DNA from: Fuerstiella sp.
GTDB lineage: Bacteria > Planctomycetota > Planctomycetia > Planctomycetales > Planctomycetaceae
Direction: 5' to 3'
Length of the DNA stretch: 64,000 bases
Assembly (NCBI GenBank): GCA_029245955.1
Contig: JAQWOH010000048.1
Coordinates: 186,001 to 250,000 of the forward strand
Positions within the stretch are counted from its first letter, which is position 1. Every line of letters starts with the position of its first letter. A program made the translations under genes and the position numbers. The notes below the pieces were generated by a model. It saw only the letters and a program-made list of their open reading frames with translations, searched no databases and had not been told where the DNA came from. Positions 1 through 8,783 of this stretch are shown piece after piece.

Positions 1-712
1 TGTAGAAGCCAATGCGGCTGATACCGTTGTGGATTGTCGAGTTGTGCCCGTGTGACCAGTCCATCTTCAGCGTGTCACGATGCGTTACGCCGGTTGGGTG
101 GTCAGCCTTCGGCTTTTTTTTTCCGACCCACAGAGGGTCTGCCGGATCCAGATTGGGAACGCGATGATCGTGTACAAACACCTGCGGCACGCGATCATTG
201 GTCGTTGGCAGAAGGAAGCATGTGTCGAATCCGATTTCCAGAGGTCCCGGTTTCAGCAACCCATTCCATTCCGGTCCGCCTGCTTCCCCCAGTCCCAGAT
301 GCCATTTTCCAACAACGCCGGTCGAATATCCGGCTCGCCTGAGAATCGAAGCGACGGTTTCCGTACCGGGCTTAATGATTGCCGGGGCATTGGGAGGAGC
401 GATCCCCGTGCGTTCGCCACGGAATGCGTAGGTGCCGGTGAGCATGGAATAACGCGTTGGCGTGCAGGTCGACGCTGAACAATAGCCGCTCGTAAATCGC
501 AGGCCTTCGCTGGCCAGCTGGTCGATGTGCGGCGTCTTCAGTGCTGTGGCGCCATAGCATGAGACATCACCGTAGCCCAGATCATCCGCCATGATAACAA
601 TGACGTTGGGTGTTTCTGCCGGGGACGGAATGTGTGTAAACAGCAGTGTCGTCGCCGTCAGGACCATGGTTTTGCCCCATGTCTGTGACCTGCCACGTGT
701 GTATCCCTGCAT
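1..712 (-). CDS. Sulfatase (arylsulfatase-type), N-terminal part, cut by window edge
   Basis: Reading the minus strand gives an open frame that runs off the left edge. It carries a short hydrophobic leader, then the alkaline-phosphatase-fold start with the metal-binding aspartates (VIMADDLGYGD) and the sulfatase signature C-T-P-T-R followed by YSMLTG. In this family the cysteine is converted to formylglycine and hydrolyses sulfate esters. A later GKWHLG segment is also typical. The protein is probably exported. The start is uncertain: ATG at 712 is used here, ATG at 667 gives a short signal peptide (MVLTATTLLF), and ATG at 799 is also in frame. The C-terminal half lies outside the window, so the substrate cannot be judged. 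Confidence 0.88.
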   Translation of the reverse strand, partial: MQGYTRGRSQTWGKTMVLTATTLLFTHIPSPAETPNVIVIMADDLGYGDVSCYGATALKTPHIDQLASEGLRFTSGYCSASTCTPTRYSMLTGTYAFRGERTGIAPPNAPAIIKPGTETVASILRRAGYSTGVVGKWHLGLGEAGGPEWNGLLKPGPLEIGFDTCFLLPTTNDRVPQVFVHDHRVPNLDPADPLWVGKKKPKADHPTGVTHRDTLKMDWSHGHNSTIHNGISRIGFY

Positions 713-799
713 AGAGCAGCATGCACAAGCCAGCAGTTTTGCAGCGGCCGACAGCGTTTGGTTGTGACCATGCCGTAGTTGTAAACGCGTTTTATTCAT

Positions 800-1195
800 T
801 ATGTTTGATTCTTCTGGCGGACCAGGAAAGTGGGAAAACGGTCAGCACTGTCTCACCCGCTGCCCGCAGCAACGGCCTGGACGCTGGGGCCGACCTGACC
901 GTATTGATGATCCGGGCCACCGTGACTCCGGTGATCCGGTCGGTCTGCTGCCTGCACTGTGGACGAATGGTCCAGCGGCGCTGTTGCTGACGCACCAATC
1001 TACGATTGCAGGCCGTCGGTGAACACTGGCAGCCAGTGACTTTGCGGCACATTTTCTGAATACCTCAGAGTCAGGTGGGCCGTAGACCTGACTTTAACCG
1101 TGGAACAGGTACCCGGAAACTGAAAGGTATAGCAGTGTATTCGTCGGGCTCCGGATCGCCGGATTTATGCGAGGTGACCGCCGCGTCCTGTGACG
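800..1195. other. Intergenic stretch with no recognisable gene
   Basis: About 400 bases lie between the sulfatase start and the stop of the debranching enzyme, both on the minus strand. Several short open frames exist on both strands but none resembles a known family. The promoter of the sulfatase should lie here. I saw no strong terminator hairpin. Confidence 0.5.
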
Positions 1196-3460
1196 TTAGT
1201 TGTCGAACGACTTCTGATCTGAGCGGTTGTGTCGCTGGGGCGGTTCGTCGTGTCCGTCATGAAGTATGTTCTGCGTTTCAGGCCAGCCGTTCTTTAGAAT
1301 CAGCACGGCGACGCTGCGACCATTCAACGGATAGGACTCTCCGGCGGAGTATGCCTTGTCGGTGAGTCTGTCGACGCTGGTATCGAACACCGGCACCCAC
1401 CGCTCCGAAAGATTGTGCCGCGGCAGAATAAACGATTCAGCAACGGGTTGATTGCTGAGCAGCATCAGCAGTGTGTCGCCTGTAATTCGTTCACCGCGTT
1501 CATCGACTTCGTCGATCGATTCGCCGTTCAGCCGCACACCAATCGAATGTACGCACCCCGAATTCCACTCATCGTCAGTCAGTTCCTGTCCTGTTGCCGA
1601 TAACCAGGCAATGTCCTTCACTCCGGCTCCGCGAATTTGACGGCCCTGAAAGAAATTGCGGCGTTTGAACACGGGCTGATCACGCCACAGGTGAATCACC
1701 TTCGTACAGAATTCCAGAAAATTCTGTTGTTCGTCGCCCAGATCCCAGTGCAGCCAGCTGATCTCGTTGTCCTGACAATAGGCATTATTGTTGCCGTGCT
1801 GGGTCTGACTCAGTTCATCCCCCCCGCGAATCATGGGTACACCCTGAGACAGCAGCAGTGTCGCGAACAGATTCTTTCTCTGCCGCAGCCTCAGCTTATT
1901 GATCGCGGCATCGGTGGTTTCGCCTTCCTGCCCGCAGTTCCAGCCGTTGTTGTGGCTTTCTCCATCGCGGTTGTCTTCCAGATTGGCCAGGTTCTTTTTT
2001 TCATGGTACGTCACCAGATCTTGCAGGCAGAAGCCGTCATGGGCGGTCACAAAGTTGATGCTGGCATGTGGCTGGCGACCGTTGTGTTTGTAAAGATCGC
2101 TGCTGCCCGTCAGACGGGTTGCAAACTCATTTACGGCACCGCCGTCACCCGCCCAGAAGCGGCGCATCGTATCGCGATATTTTCCGTTCCATTCGGACCA
2201 GCCATGAGGGAAATTGCCAACCTGATACCCGCCGCTGCCCAGATCCCACGGTTCCGCAATGAGTTTGATTTCAGATAACACCGGATCCTGCAGAATGATG
2301 TCAAAAAATGCACTCAGCTTGTCGACGTCATGAAGTTCCCGAGCCAGCGCGCTGCACAGGTCAAAGCGAAATCCGTCGACGTGCATTTCCTGGACCCAGT
2401 ACCTCAGGCTGTCCATAATCAGCTGAAGGACCCGTGGCGACTGCATATTCAGAGTATTGCCGCAGCCGGTGAAGTCCTGATACTGCCGTTTGTTGTGTGG
2501 CATCAGCCGATAGTATGACGCATTGTCGATTCCGCGCAGTGACAGTGTCGGCCCGAACTCGTTGCCTTCGCCCGTGTGGTTATAGACGACGTCAAGAATC
2601 ACTTCGATATCAGCTGCGTGCAGCTGTCTGATCATCTGCTTGAACTCGTTAACCACTGCCTGCGGTTCTGTCACCGATGAATAGCGCGAGTCCGGAGAGA
2701 AAAACGACAGAGTGTTGTAGCCCCAGTAGTTGACCAGTCCGTTGTTGGTGAGGTGACGATCATCCACGTGATAGTGCACGGGCATCAGTTCGACCGCCGT
2801 GACTCCCAGTTTTCTGAAATGGTCGATGGCGGCGTCTGACCCAAGTCCGGAATACGTGCCGCGAATGTCTTCCGGCACGTCTGGATGCAGTTGGGTAAAA
2901 CCCTTGACATGCATTTCGTAAATCAGGGTCTTGTGCCACGGCGTGCACGGATGCCGGTCATCACCCCAGTCGAAATCGGAATCGACAACAACACCAAGAG
3001 GGGCGAACGCGGCGTTATCCAGTTCGTTGAATGAGGAATCATCGTTCCGACTGTTGTTTCCAACGTTGAATCCGAACATTGCGTCTGACCATTTGATTCC
3101 GCGTCCGACGGCACGGGTGTACGGATCCAGCAGGACCTTGTTCGGATTGAAACGAAGCCCTGTGTGGGGGGCGAACGGGCCGTGAACGCGAATGCCGTAC
3201 AGCTGACCGGGTCGCAGATCGGGGAAATATCCGTGCCAGGCAAGATGTGTGCACTCCGTCAGTCGGACTCGGTGCGTTTCTGTCTGATTCGAAGCCGAAT
3301 CAAACAGACACAATTCCACGCTGGTTGCGTGCTCCGAAAACACGGCGATATTGACGCCCTGACCATCCCATGTGGCGCCCAGCGGGTAGGGTTGGCCTGG
3401 CCACTGACGAATCGCTTCGGAACTCGGTTTTGCTGTTTCTTTTGGCAATGTATCCAACAT
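1196..3460 (-). CDS. glgX: Glycogen debranching enzyme (isoamylase-type)
   Basis: This cytoplasmic enzyme hydrolyses alpha-1,6 branches of glycogen or limit dextrins. The 754-residue protein has an N-terminal CBM48-like segment (about 25-120, beginning PYPLGATWDGQG) and then a GH13 barrel. Visible GH13 motifs are DVVYNHTGEGN, DGFRFDLCSAL with the nucleophile aspartate, LIAEPWDLG with the acid/base glutamate, and VTAHDGF with the transition-state aspartate. RGGDELSQTQHGNNNAYCQDNEISW, shortened here to RGGDE and NAYCQDNE, is characteristic of GlgX/TreX. The length fits the family. It stands alone, with no other glycogen gene nearby. The C-terminal tail after the beta domain is polar and not informative. 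Confidence 0.95.
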   Translation of the reverse strand: MLDTLPKETAKPSSEAIRQWPGQPYPLGATWDGQGVNIAVFSEHATSVELCLFDSASNQTETHRVRLTECTHLAWHGYFPDLRPGQLYGIRVHGPFAPHTGLRFNPNKVLLDPYTRAVGRGIKWSDAMFGFNVGNNSRNDDSSFNELDNAAFAPLGVVVDSDFDWGDDRHPCTPWHKTLIYEMHVKGFTQLHPDVPEDIRGTYSGLGSDAAIDHFRKLGVTAVELMPVHYHVDDRHLTNNGLVNYWGYNTLSFFSPDSRYSSVTEPQAVVNEFKQMIRQLHAADIEVILDVVYNHTGEGNEFGPTLSLRGIDNASYYRLMPHNKRQYQDFTGCGNTLNMQSPRVLQLIMDSLRYWVQEMHVDGFRFDLCSALARELHDVDKLSAFFDIILQDPVLSEIKLIAEPWDLGSGGYQVGNFPHGWSEWNGKYRDTMRRFWAGDGGAVNEFATRLTGSSDLYKHNGRQPHASINFVTAHDGFCLQDLVTYHEKKNLANLEDNRDGESHNNGWNCGQEGETTDAAINKLRLRQRKNLFATLLLSQGVPMIRGGDELSQTQHGNNNAYCQDNEISWLHWDLGDEQQNFLEFCTKVIHLWRDQPVFKRRNFFQGRQIRGAGVKDIAWLSATGQELTDDEWNSGCVHSIGVRLNGESIDEVDERGERITGDTLLMLLSNQPVAESFILPRHNLSERWVPVFDTSVDRLTDKAYSAGESYPLNGRSVAVLILKNGWPETQNILHDGHDEPPQRHNRSDQKSFDN

Positions 3461-3880
3461 CCAGTCAACATCTTTGTTTTCGACGCTAATTTACCGGAAA
3501 GCCACCCGTTCTGATATCAATTGTGCCAATAAGCAGTGGCGCGGCCGACACAAACCATGAGAAATCAGATGACGATGGAAAGGCCAAATTACCTCCGGGG
3601 GTGTGCTTCATCGGCCGGAAACAGGACTGAACGTGCGTATTTAAAGGAATTTAGTGTCTGACACGGTTGTCGCGGTGGCGTAAACTGGATGGTTTTCTCC
3701 TGCGATTTCCCAGTCCGCGGTCGCAACGTCCGATATTATGAGGCGAGGACATGCCGTGGCGGCCCACTTTACTTCACGCGAGATACCACAAATCGTTCCG
3801 GACACACACTTTCTGTTTGACTCCGTTTTCCCTCGGGCCGTATAACGTAACGCTACCACCCAGCCCTTCTTAGCCATTCC
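3461..3880. promoter_or_regulatory. Divergent intergenic region between glgX and the coiled-coil operon
   Basis: About 420 bases separate two divergently read genes, so it should hold both promoters. A 78-codon open frame on the minus strand at 3641-3877 has no signal peptide, no family resemblance and low-complexity codon choice, so I do not call it. No clear repeat or hairpin was seen beyond a short GTGTC/GACAC palindrome near 3655. Confidence 0.4.
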
Positions 3881-4546
3881 ATGCGAACAGCTTTCCCCAA
3901 AATTGCCACCATTCTCCTGGCCATCAGTTCTGTGGCATTCATGGGGATGTCAGTAGCTGCCTATTTCGGCCGGCCGAATCCCATCGTAGAGATGGGTTCC
4001 GAGGTCGTAGCGGACTATAAGTTCGAGTCCGCGAATACTGCTGAGGGGACGTCGTGGACGGTCACACCGAACACCGGAACAGATCGGACAGCGAAGCAGC
4101 ACCCCACTGCCTATGCGGCGTTGCTGGATACATATAACAGTAAGACAAGTCGGATGGAGGCAGAGTCCGCTACCATGGAGGACCGGACAGAAACGATCAT
4201 CGCCGCATTCAATACCATTGATAAGCAGCAGAAACAGGACATTGAAGCACTGAATCAGCGCATTGTTGTTCTGACTCAGGATGCGGAAGCCAAACATTCG
4301 GCTCAAATGCAAAAGTCACAGGAGCTCCAGGGGTTGTCTGTCGAAACGAAAGTGCTTCGTGACGAGACTACCAGACGTCGCCAGGACGTCATTCGACTGC
4401 AGAACGAACTGGAAGAATTGAAGACCGATCGATTTCGCCTGGTAGAACTTCGTCGTGTTCTGACAGATCGGCTGCTTCGGTTCCAGCTGGAAAACGAGGC
4501 TCTGGAAAATCGATTCCAGCAAATGAAGAAACTGACGGACCAGTAG
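3881..4546 (+). CDS. Membrane-anchored coiled-coil protein, first gene of a three-gene operon
   Basis: The 221-residue protein has one N-terminal membrane helix (about 7-28, IATILLAISSVAFMGMSVAA). A polar linker follows, then a long heptad-rich region (about 85-218) full of Gln, Glu, Arg and Leu, which I read as a coiled coil. It has no enzyme motif. The most likely arrangement is an inner-membrane anchor with the coil in the periplasm or paryphoplasm. The next gene starts 50 bases downstream and has the same plan, so the two may pair. I do not recognise a named family. Confidence 0.8.
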   Translation: MRTAFPKIATILLAISSVAFMGMSVAAYFGRPNPIVEMGSEVVADYKFESANTAEGTSWTVTPNTGTDRTAKQHPTAYAALLDTYNSKTSRMEAESATMEDRTETIIAAFNTIDKQQKQDIEALNQRIVVLTQDAEAKHSAQMQKSQELQGLSVETKVLRDETTRRRQDVIRLQNELEELKTDRFRLVELRRVLTDRLLRFQLENEALENRFQQMKKLTDQ

Positions 4547-4596
4547 TCCGGTTTCACTCACACAACATTTCGAAACGATGATCTGGAGAGTGCTCG

Positions 4597-5448
4597 ATGA
4601 ATAACGTCGTCGGCAAAATGTTGATCGTAATGCAACTTGTGTTCAGCGTGCTGTTCATGTGCTTTGCGGGAGCGGTATACACGTTCCAGGGCCAGTGGCG
4701 CACAAAAGCACGGGACCTGCAGGGCATTGTCGATGAGCAAAGTCTGCAGATAGACGATGCTGTTGCCGCCCGAAACCGCGAAAAGATGGACCTGGAAGCC
4801 ACGCTGGAAACTGCGGAAACTGACCGCGACAACTACCGGGCTCAACTGCAGGCGGCAGAGAATCAGGCAACACAGGATCAGGCGTTGCTGGCGGCCGCGG
4901 CTCTGGAACGTGACAAAGCGCTGGCGGATTCAGAAGTTGCGACTGCGGAAGCCGCTGCCCGTATTGTAGAAGCCAATGCCTTGAATAAGGAAGTGCGAAG
5001 TCAGCAACTGCGAATCTCAGCACTGGTGTCTGACATTCAGGGTGTGGAGAACGACCTGCTTGACAAGACGGGAAAACTGGCTTCGGCTGTGGAAATCGAA
5101 GAACAGCACCTCAGCGAACTGGGGCGTCTGAAGGACCTGCTTCGTCTGAACGATATTGATCCGGGTCAGATGGTTGTGGGGGCTGTGCCCGCACAGGTGG
5201 AGAAAGTCGACGGTAAGATCCGGGGGACACGACGGAACAAGGCGCGTACGGCAGAATTGGCAGAGATCAGTATTGGCAGCGACGACAAAGTTTATGCAAA
5301 TCAGCTGCTGACTGTATATCGCAAGGACAAGTATATCTGTACCGCCCGTGTCGTGGAAGTTTATCCCGACGTGGCGATCTGTCTCGTAATCGAAAAGACC
5401 CGTCAGGGCAACATTCAGGAAGGCGACGATGTCACCACCAAACTCTGA
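4597..5448 (+). CDS. Membrane-anchored coiled-coil protein with C-terminal beta domain
   Basis: The 283-residue protein begins with a membrane helix (about 7-27, MLIVMQLVFSVLFMCFAGAV) followed by a long Ala/Gln/Glu-rich coiled coil (about 35-190). The last 80 residues (from KVDGKIRG) look like a small beta domain: AEISIGSDDKVYANQLLTVYR, then YICTARVVEVYPD, then GNIQEGDDV. This pattern of a low-affinity surface barrel recalls the C-terminal domains seen in MreC-like and FlgT-like envelope proteins, but that is only a resemblance. Its 3' end overlaps the next small gene by 20 bases, which suggests coupled translation. Confidence 0.8.
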   Translation: MNNVVGKMLIVMQLVFSVLFMCFAGAVYTFQGQWRTKARDLQGIVDEQSLQIDDAVAARNREKMDLEATLETAETDRDNYRAQLQAAENQATQDQALLAAAALERDKALADSEVATAEAAARIVEANALNKEVRSQQLRISALVSDIQGVENDLLDKTGKLASAVEIEEQHLSELGRLKDLLRLNDIDPGQMVVGAVPAQVEKVDGKIRGTRRNKARTAELAEISIGSDDKVYANQLLTVYRKDKYICTARVVEVYPDVAICLVIEKTRQGNIQEGDDVTTKL

Positions 5449-5554
5449 TCCAACTGTCTACGACGGCTTGATGTTTGTTTCACTGGCGGCGGTAATCGTG
5501 GGTATCGTTTTTCTGGTGATGACACTGGGGCAATACGGCTGGACCGGTCCGTAG
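5429..5554 (+). CDS. 41-residue single-pass membrane protein
   Basis: This frame starts with ATG inside the last codons of the coiled-coil gene and ends at a TAG at 5552. The product begins MSPPNSDPTVYDG, then has one clear membrane helix (residues about 14-33, LMFVSLAAVIVGIVFLVMTL) and a short tail ending QYGWTGP. The 20-base overlap, the same strand, a hydrophobic helix of exactly bilayer length and the terminator straight after support a real gene. It is probably an accessory subunit of the two coiled-coil proteins upstream. The function is unknown. Confidence 0.72.
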   Translation: MSPPNSDPTVYDGLMFVSLAAVIVGIVFLVMTLGQYGWTGP

Positions 5555-5586
5555 CAGCCACCGTCCTGGAATTCCGCCCATGAACA

Positions 5587-5613
5587 AGCCCGACACGTTC
5601 AACGTGCCGGGCT
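5587..5613. terminator. Bidirectional hairpin between convergent genes
   Basis: AGCCCGACACGTT and AACGTGCCGGGCT form a 13-base inverted repeat with one A/C mismatch and a minimal loop. It sits between the stop of the 41-residue gene (+) and the stop of the zinc-ribbon gene (-), where a shared terminator is expected. No long T-run follows on either side. Confidence 0.7.
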
Positions 5614-5636
5614 CCTGTGTGCGCCGCGTCCTGAGT

Positions 5637-6350
5637 TTATTCTTCTCTGACCAGATACAGAATTCGGCCGCAGGCTCGACACAGCAGGAACTCGCTCATG
5701 TTCATCCGCACGAGATCCTGAGACGTTGCACCGGTATTGCAGGCGGTACAGAACCCGCCTTCCACCAGTGCCATGGCAGCGGGACCCATTGCGGCACGCA
5801 GTCGCTGGTATGTAGTCCGCGATTCTCCCGTCGGAATGACCGCATCTGCCTCTGCAATTTCAGTGGTCAGTCGTTCTATTTCGCTCTTCAGGCCTGGCTC
5901 AATCGATCTGACGCGGGTGGCGATGTCCGCCATTTTCTGTTTCAGCTCGGACACTTCATTCGTACGGCGTTTCAGTTCTTCGTCGGCTTCATCAACCTGA
6001 CTCAGCAGACTCAAAATCTGATCCTCAAGTTCTTCATCGGCCGACTTGGCGGATGCCATCTGAGCCTGAATAATGTCGTATTCCTTATTGGAACTTGCTT
6101 CGTTCAGACGCAGTGTGAGTTTAGAAACTTCCGCCTCGCGGCTTTTTAAATTCAGAGAATTCTGATCGACGGTTTTTTTCAGCAGCTGGATCTGTTCCTT
6201 CTGATCCATGCACGACTGTTCCGCCGCCGCGACTTTTTTTTCTGCAACAGCAATTCTTCCGGGACCATGGGCAAGCGTCTGCTCGGCGTCGTCAAGTTGC
6301 TGCAACAGCCCGTGCAGATGATGATACTCGTGAGACGTGCTGGTGGTCAT
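5637..6350 (-). CDS. Coiled-coil protein with C-terminal C4 zinc ribbon (COG1579 type)
   Basis: The 237-residue protein is almost wholly a long helical hairpin (about 1-175), followed by a zinc ribbon with two cysteine pairs, FCTACNTG and LLCRACGRILY. This is the layout of the zf-RING_7/COG1579 family, which is thought to bind nucleic acid or act as a scaffold. The segment SNKEYDIIQAQ is typical of the family. Length and domain order match. It is transcribed alone, converging on the coiled-coil operon. No membrane segment is present, so a cytoplasmic location is likely. Confidence 0.85.
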   Translation of the reverse strand: MTTSTSHEYHHLHGLLQQLDDAEQTLAHGPGRIAVAEKKVAAAEQSCMDQKEQIQLLKKTVDQNSLNLKSREAEVSKLTLRLNEASSNKEYDIIQAQMASAKSADEELEDQILSLLSQVDEADEELKRRTNEVSELKQKMADIATRVRSIEPGLKSEIERLTTEIAEADAVIPTGESRTTYQRLRAAMGPAAMALVEGGFCTACNTGATSQDLVRMNMSEFLLCRACGRILYLVREE

Positions 6351-6679
6351 GAACAGTTGCTCCGAACCGAATATTGCAGGAATTGGTCGCTAAATTGATT
6401 GTGGCCGATCAGAAAAAGCGGCCGATTCGTCAATGACAGGAATGCTGATTCTATGAAGCCCTGCCGCGATTCTCTACAAAGAAGGCCATGTTAAAGTCTT
6501 TTGGAAAAACAACCATCTGTTTTGCGCACATCTTCGTGACGTTCGGCTGATGTGGATCGACTGCTTCTAAGCATCATGTGCTCGGGCTGAGGGCATGTCC
6601 TCAGTTATGGCGTACTTTTGGCCACTGTGACAGCAGCTGATTCGAGTGACCGAGCGGAACTGTCAGGACCGATCGAGAA
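6351..6679. promoter_or_regulatory. Divergent intergenic region upstream of the SUMT-HemD gene
   Basis: About 330 bases lie between two divergent starts. A perfect hairpin CTGAGG-GCATGT-CCTCAG (6587-6604) lies some 75 bases before the methyltransferase start and could be a leader structure. I did not recognise a cobalamin riboswitch or other named element here. Confidence 0.4.
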
Positions 6680-8221
6680 ATGACCGATATGAGCCCTGGA
6701 AAAGTCTTTCTGGTAGGAGCCGGCCCGGGCGACCCAGGGCTGTTGACGATGCGGGGCCGGGACGTGCTGGCCCGCGCGGATCTTGTGTTGTACGACGGAT
6801 TAGCCAATCCGCTTTTGCTGCGTCTGGCCGATTGTCCCTGCGAAAGAACGGCTCGAACTCAGGTCGGTGGCGGCCGCATTGTGCTGCAACAGGAAATTAA
6901 CGAACGTCTGATCAGGGAGGCCCACAGCGGAAAAGATGTCGTTCGCCTGAAAGGCGGAGACCCGTTCATCTTCGGCCGTGGCAGTGAAGAGGTGGCGGCA
7001 CTGGAAGCTGCAGGCATTCCATTCGAAGTCATTCCGGGAATTACGGCCGCCACTGCCGCCGGTGAATACGCCGGATTTTCGTTTACCCATCGAGACATCG
7101 CCTCAGCTGTCGCGTTTGTGACGGGGCATGAAGATCCGTCACGTGACGCACCCCGACTCGACTACGCTGCACTGGCATCGTTCCCCGGAACGCTTGTGTT
7201 CTACATGGGGCTGGGTCGCGTTCAGGATATCTGCTCACAACTCATCCGCGAAGGAAAACCCGGCCATACGTCAGCAGCGGTTGTCTGCCAGGCATCGCTG
7301 CCGCAGCAGCAGGTTGTTATCTCCACGCTGTCCGAATTGCCCACTGTTGTGACCGCATCCGGTCTGCGGCCGCCTTCCCTGATTGTCGTGGGCGAATGCG
7401 TTGACCTGCGCCCCACGTGTTCCTGGTTCGAACAGGGGCCGCTGTTCGGGCAAAGCGTGGGCATCACACGACCGAATCACCAGAGTGACGATATCGCCGG
7501 CAGAATCGTCACCTTGTCCGGCCAGCCTGTCATAATGCCCCTGATCGAAATCCGTGCCATCGACGAAGAACAGGCTGCCATGGTGGATGAGGTTCTGGCC
7601 CGGCTGGACGACTACCAGTGGCTGGTCTTTACGAGCGTTAACGGAGTGGCAGCTTTTTTTGATCGCCTGTGGCAGACGGGTCGCGACGTGCGACGAATCG
7701 GCCAGTTGCAGATTGCGGCCACTGGTTCTGCGACGGCCGCAGCACTGGAAACCCGCGGCCTGCGAGCCGATATCGTCCCGGGGTCCTTTCGCGCGGAAGA
7801 GCTGGCACAATCGCTGAGTTCGCATGTGAACGGACAGCGCGTGCTGTGGGCCAGGGCCAGCCGCGGCCGTGATGTTCTGCCTCGAACGCTCACGACGGCG
7901 GGGGCAATCGTCGATGAGGTGGTTGTTTACGGCAATGACGATGTCGAACAATTCGACGCCCTGGTCCTCGATCGGATTCGTTCAGGTTCGCTGGACTGGG
8001 TGGGGCTTAGCAGTCCGTCCATCGCCCGACAGTTCGCGAAGCTGTTAGCTGCACACGAGATTGCTGTGTCAACACTGCGCACGAAGATCGCCACGATCAG
8101 TCCTGTAACGAGTCATGCCGCGACAGAAGCGGGTCTGCCTGTCGCCGTCGAAGCCGCAACCTATACGTGGGACGGCATTATTGATGCGATTGTGGAATCA
8201 GGGCAGCACGTTGCTGACTAA
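6680..8221 (+). CDS. cobA-hemD: Fused uroporphyrinogen-III C-methyltransferase / uroporphyrinogen-III synthase
   Basis: The N-terminal half (about 1-250) is a SUMT: GAGPGDPGLLT, YDGLANPLLL, VVRLKGGDPFIFGRG and the SAM-site region GITAATAAGEYAG are all present. It methylates uroporphyrinogen III to precorrin-2 for siroheme or cobalamin. The C-terminal half (about 260-505) is HemD-like, with FTSVNGVAAFFDRL and a later SSPSIARQFAKLL; it would close hydroxymethylbilane to uroporphyrinogen III. The 513-residue length matches two complete domains. ATG at 6692 is an alternative start. Its stop overlaps the convergent gene at 8218 by four bases. Cytoplasmic. Confidence 0.93.
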   Translation: MTDMSPGKVFLVGAGPGDPGLLTMRGRDVLARADLVLYDGLANPLLLRLADCPCERTARTQVGGGRIVLQQEINERLIREAHSGKDVVRLKGGDPFIFGRGSEEVAALEAAGIPFEVIPGITAATAAGEYAGFSFTHRDIASAVAFVTGHEDPSRDAPRLDYAALASFPGTLVFYMGLGRVQDICSQLIREGKPGHTSAAVVCQASLPQQQVVISTLSELPTVVTASGLRPPSLIVVGECVDLRPTCSWFEQGPLFGQSVGITRPNHQSDDIAGRIVTLSGQPVIMPLIEIRAIDEEQAAMVDEVLARLDDYQWLVFTSVNGVAAFFDRLWQTGRDVRRIGQLQIAATGSATAAALETRGLRADIVPGSFRAEELAQSLSSHVNGQRVLWARASRGRDVLPRTLTTAGAIVDEVVVYGNDDVEQFDALVLDRIRSGSLDWVGLSSPSIARQFAKLLAAHEIAVSTLRTKIATISPVTSHAATEAGLPVAVEAATYTWDGIIDAIVESGQHVAD

Positions 8222-8517
8222 AGATGCACAGGGATAAACCGTTCGAATTCACCAGCTGCCGGAGTTGGTGATTCCAGCCACGGAACCTCCTCACCGTTAG
8301 CAGAATACTGTTGAATAGCGGCTTTGAATTGTCGGACGATTGTCTTCAATATGTCACGTTCTGACGGCCCGGATACGACAATTCCGTCAAGGTTGGCGAC
8401 TCGCCCCGATAGCTGGCCATCGCCGATTCTTGCAAGAATCACGTGACAGCTGAAGACGGGGACGGGGTTGCAGTCGCTTTCCGAAATCAGGGGCAGTGGA
8501 CTGGGGTCTTTTTCCAC
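8218..8517 (-). CDS. HicB-like small protein
   Basis: The 99-residue protein has a pattern like HicB/DUF1902 proteins: a beta start (VFSCHVILARIGDGQLSGRVANL), the turn DGIVVSGPSERD and then an amphipathic helix ILKTIVRQFKAAIQQY, followed by EVPWLE. HicB proteins are antitoxins of HicA, but no HicA partner is seen beside it, so it may be a solitary member with another role. It overlaps the convergent hemD fusion by four bases. No DNA-binding C-terminal domain is evident. Confidence 0.6.
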   Translation of the reverse strand: MEKDPSPLPLISESDCNPVPVFSCHVILARIGDGQLSGRVANLDGIVVSGPSERDILKTIVRQFKAAIQQYSANGEEVPWLESPTPAAGEFERFIPVHL

Positions 8518-8783
8518 GAGTTAATTTCCGTTTGCGGCGATCAGCGTGAGGTGAACAGTCAGATCCGGACGATCGATTGCGGTTTTGTGAGGCTATGCCC
8601 GTGCTGAACTGAAATCTGGGTGATCGTTATCAGGTCTGCCGGCAATCTGCTTGAACAGGGGGACATTTCGGTAGAATAACGAATCGTGTCCACTGCGGTC
8701 TATACAATCAGCGAGGCCCGGACGTTTCAGAAACGTTCGCTCATTTAACCTTTACTCCTTTCAATTCGCCAGGCGAAGCCATC

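Noticed and set aside
1..15. 15-base match between the window start and 4967-4981
   Set aside because: A single short match inside two unrelated coding regions is most likely chance, with codons for the same common residues.
3641..3877. 78-codon open frame on the minus strand in the glgX leader region
   Set aside because: No family resemblance and it fills a region expected to hold two divergent promoters.
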